From assembly GCA_017997315.1 (NCBI GenBank), contig JAGOFF010000023.1, forward strand, positions 1 through 16,997: DNA of 16,997 bases, written 5' to 3'. A program made the position numbers and the translations under genes. Positions 15,290 to 16,997 of the stretch are shown here, one piece after another. Below the pieces are notes generated by a model. The model saw nothing but the letters and a program-made list of their open reading frames with translations. It made no database searches and had not been told where the DNA came from. How positions within the stretch are numbered: position 1 is the first letter of the stretch; each line of letters starts with the position of its first letter. This stretch comes from Clostridia bacterium. Lineage in GTDB: Bacteria > Bacillota > Clostridia > Saccharofermentanales > UBA5734.

Positions 15290-16997
15290 TCAGGTCTCCC
15301 CGTGCTTCCGCTTCTTTTCCTGGTACAGCCTCAGATCCGCGTCGTGGAGCAGCTCTTCGAGGGAGACGGGCTTCACGGGCCGGTGCGAGGAAAATCCAAG
15401 GGAGATGTCCAGCCGGTACGGTTTCCCGGAGTTTTTGTCATGCTCCAGGAGCAGCGTCTCGATCCGTTCCCGGATTTTGGGGACATGCTCCTCGGACACG
15501 TTCTTCGCCAGCACGACAAACTCGTCGCCGCCCATCCGGGCGACCACATCATCCCCGCGGAAGGCCCGGCACAGGACATCCGCGGCAGCACGTATGGCTT
15601 CGTCGCCCTCCGCGTGCCCGTACGTATCGTTGATCCCCTTCATGCCGTCGACGTCCGCATAGACGACCAGGAAACCCGGTGAAGCGTTGTCCTGGCCGCT
15701 GAGGAGCGACGCGGCGGCTTCGAAGAATCCCCGCCGGTTGTAGAGTCCGCTCAGTTCGTCGCGTACGGACAAGCGGTTGAGCTTGGAGTTGAATTCCTGG
15801 AGTTCGACCACCGCTTTGGCCAGCCGGGCCTCGATCTCGCGCTGACGGATCAGCAGCAGCGCGACTTTGAGCGTACTGCTGATCTGTCCGCGCACCGGCT
15901 CGAAATTCCGGGTATCCTCCCCGGTCGGTTCAAAAACGAGGTAGCCGAGGTGCTCGTCCTGGAAGAAAAGCGGTTTGACGACCCATGTGAACCGGCGGTC
16001 GGTCGGGATGAATCCTTCGGGCAGCAGCCTCTCCGTATCGAAACGCACCGGTACGCCCCGGATGGCATCCTGTCCGCCGACGTGGGCATAGATCAGCTCC
16101 GACTGGGCCGGCATACTGGTCGTTTCAGGGTAGATGACGGGCTCCGAGTACCGGACGATGTAGCAATCTCCGATGCTGCAGAGATTCAGAATGGCGGAGA
16201 CATGGCTGTACAGTTCGTCGAGCGAGAAGGTCTGGACGTTCTGATGGACGCGATAGTTTCGTGCAGCTTGAACGAAGAGGTCGTCGGAGAAAAGCATGTC
16301 TTCGACATGACTGCAGCCGCAGGACTCGCGGGCGATGTATTCCGCGGGGAACCGGATGGTCTCTTCCCGCGGCCGGGCTCCGGGGGCGGCGAGTCGGCGG
16401 AAGGCCTCGTCCGCGATCCGCGCGAAGGGCTGGGACACGGTCGACAGACCGGGACGGCTCTGCTGGGCGACCAAGGTGTTGTCGAATCCGGTGACCCGGA
16501 TCTGCGGAATGTCGGCGCCGGCGGCGGCCAGCTCACGATAACGCCGGAATATGCCCATGGCGGTCTCGTCGTTTGCGCAGACGATGCAGTCGACCGGCAG
16601 GACCCCCGACCGGTACAGTCCGTCCAGCGCCTCGCTGCCGCAATTTGGGGAAAAATCCCCCTCATTGACCAACGCATCGTCGAACGGAATGCCATGACGG
16701 GACAGCGCGTCCCGATAGGCTTCGAACCGATCGATCGCTTCCAGGTGGCGCTCCGGTCCCTTGACGAATGCGAGCCGCCTGTATCCGTGGACCTCGATCA
16801 GATGGTCCATCAGGGAAGACATGCCGGACCGGTTGTCCACCAGCAGACTGGTCGTCCCAGGGACCTCCGTACCTGACGACAGGACCGGTCGTCCGGTCGC
16901 CACCAACGGCGCGCAGAACTCCCGGATCCGGACGTCGCCGACATAGTTCCCGATCTGGCTGGAAAGCACATAATACCCATCCGCCGGGAATCGTCGG
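15290..16997 (-). CDS. LacI-type ligand-binding sensor fused to GAF-like domain and canonical GGDEF (partial, N-terminus beyond window)
   Basis: The open frame has no stop before the window edge and 568 codons are visible. A GTG at 16969 is not a real start: the reading upstream (FPADGYY) aligns with the paralogue at 12144 (YRPEGWL, residues 63-69), so about 60 residues are missing. The architecture is the same: LacI/PBP-I ligand domain without visible HTH, conserved RESCGC (genomic about 16327-16310), GAF-like region, coiled segment, then GGDEF. Here the catalytic domain is canonical: RDELSGLYNRRGFF at entry, DVDGMKGINDTYGHAEGD in the GTP site, and GGDEF with RGDD exactly five residues ahead as an I-site. 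It is a predicted cytosolic, ligand-controlled diguanylate cyclase, likely active and feedback-inhibited. The ligand may be a sugar by family analogy only. The gene converges on msrAB with a 30-bp gap. Confidence 0.9.
   Translation of the reverse strand, partial: RRFPADGYYVLSSQIGNYVGDVRIREFCAPLVATGRPVLSSGTEVPGTTSLLVDNRSGMSSLMDHLIEVHGYRRLAFVKGPERHLEAIDRFEAYRDALSRHGIPFDDALVNEGDFSPNCGSEALDGLYRSGVLPVDCIVCANDETAMGIFRRYRELAAAGADIPQIRVTGFDNTLVAQQSRPGLSTVSQPFARIADEAFRRLAAPGARPREETIRFPAEYIARESCGCSHVEDMLFSDDLFVQAARNYRVHQNVQTFSLDELYSHVSAILNLCSIGDCYIVRYSEPVIYPETTSMPAQSELIYAHVGGQDAIRGVPVRFDTERLLPEGFIPTDRRFTWVVKPLFFQDEHLGYLVFEPTGEDTRNFEPVRGQISSTLKVALLLIRQREIEARLAKAVVELQEFNSKLNRLSVRDELSGLYNRRGFFEAAASLLSGQDNASPGFLVVYADVDGMKGINDTYGHAEGDEAIRAAADVLCRAFRGDDVVARMGGDEFVVLAKNVSEEHVPKIRERIETLLLEHDKNSGKPYRLDISLGFSSHRPVKPVSLEELLHDADLRLYQEKKRKHGET

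Noticed and set aside
16967..16969. GTG at 16969 as start of the last gene
   Set aside because: The frame stays open and homologous to the paralogue upstream of it to the window edge, and no ribosome site precedes it, so the gene is truncated by the window rather than starting here.
1..16997. Mobile elements, CRISPR arrays, tRNA or rRNA genes
   Set aside because: I saw no transposase, integrase or phage protein, no regularly spaced repeats, and no tRNA- or rRNA-like segment. All larger spaces are accounted for by genes or by short regulatory spacers.

Overview
This is a GC-rich bacterial chromosomal window. Strong AGGAGG-type ribosome sites, a lipoprotein signal on MsrAB, MerR and LacI-type sensory domains and several multidomain GGDEF proteins point to a free-living heterotroph. 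Bacillota, or possibly Spirochaetota, fits best, but the sequence does not fix the phylum. I see no phage, transposon, CRISPR, rRNA or tRNA. The high GC content leaves very long open frames antisense to real genes, and these were rejected.

Layout, left to right. folD (43-897, +) is followed 23 bp later by a NimA-like flavoprotein gene (921-1418, +). The latter converges on, and overlaps by 17 bp, a membrane-anchored PAS/GAF/PAS/GGDEF protein (1402-3801, -). That gene diverges from enolase (3974-5227, +) across a 172 bp region holding promoters for both genes and a perfect spaced palindrome. Enolase ends at a textbook intrinsic terminator. Immediately after it comes a very large MerR-family regulator (5358-8036, +) with a classic 19 bp-spacer MerR promoter and dyad. 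This converges on a dihydrolipoamide-dehydrogenase-like flavoprotein (8077-9594, -). That flavoprotein diverges from a tocopherol-cyclase-like gene (9747-10733, +) over a strongly self-complementary spacer. A baeRF-family gene (10727-11881, -) converges on the cyclase-like gene with a 7 bp overlap. Next, a LacI-type sensor/GGDEF protein (12144-14021, +) precedes a fused lipoprotein MsrAB (14111-15259, +). A second LacI-type sensor/GGDEF paralogue (15290 to the window end, -) converges on msrAB, and its N-terminus is cut off by the window edge.

Themes. Three diguanylate-cyclase-type proteins lie within 17 kb and no phosphodiesterase is visible. Two are soluble paralogues in which a LacI-like ligand-binding domain has lost its DNA-binding head and gained a GGDEF output; one is canonical with an I-site and one is degenerate (CGDEF, no I-site). 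A redox theme (MsrAB, the NimA-like flavoprotein, the disulfide oxidoreductase) runs alongside, but no operon ties these genes together. The most unusual single gene is the 892-residue MerR fusion, which carries a GyrI-like region, a beta-rich module and a cysteine-peptidase-like module.
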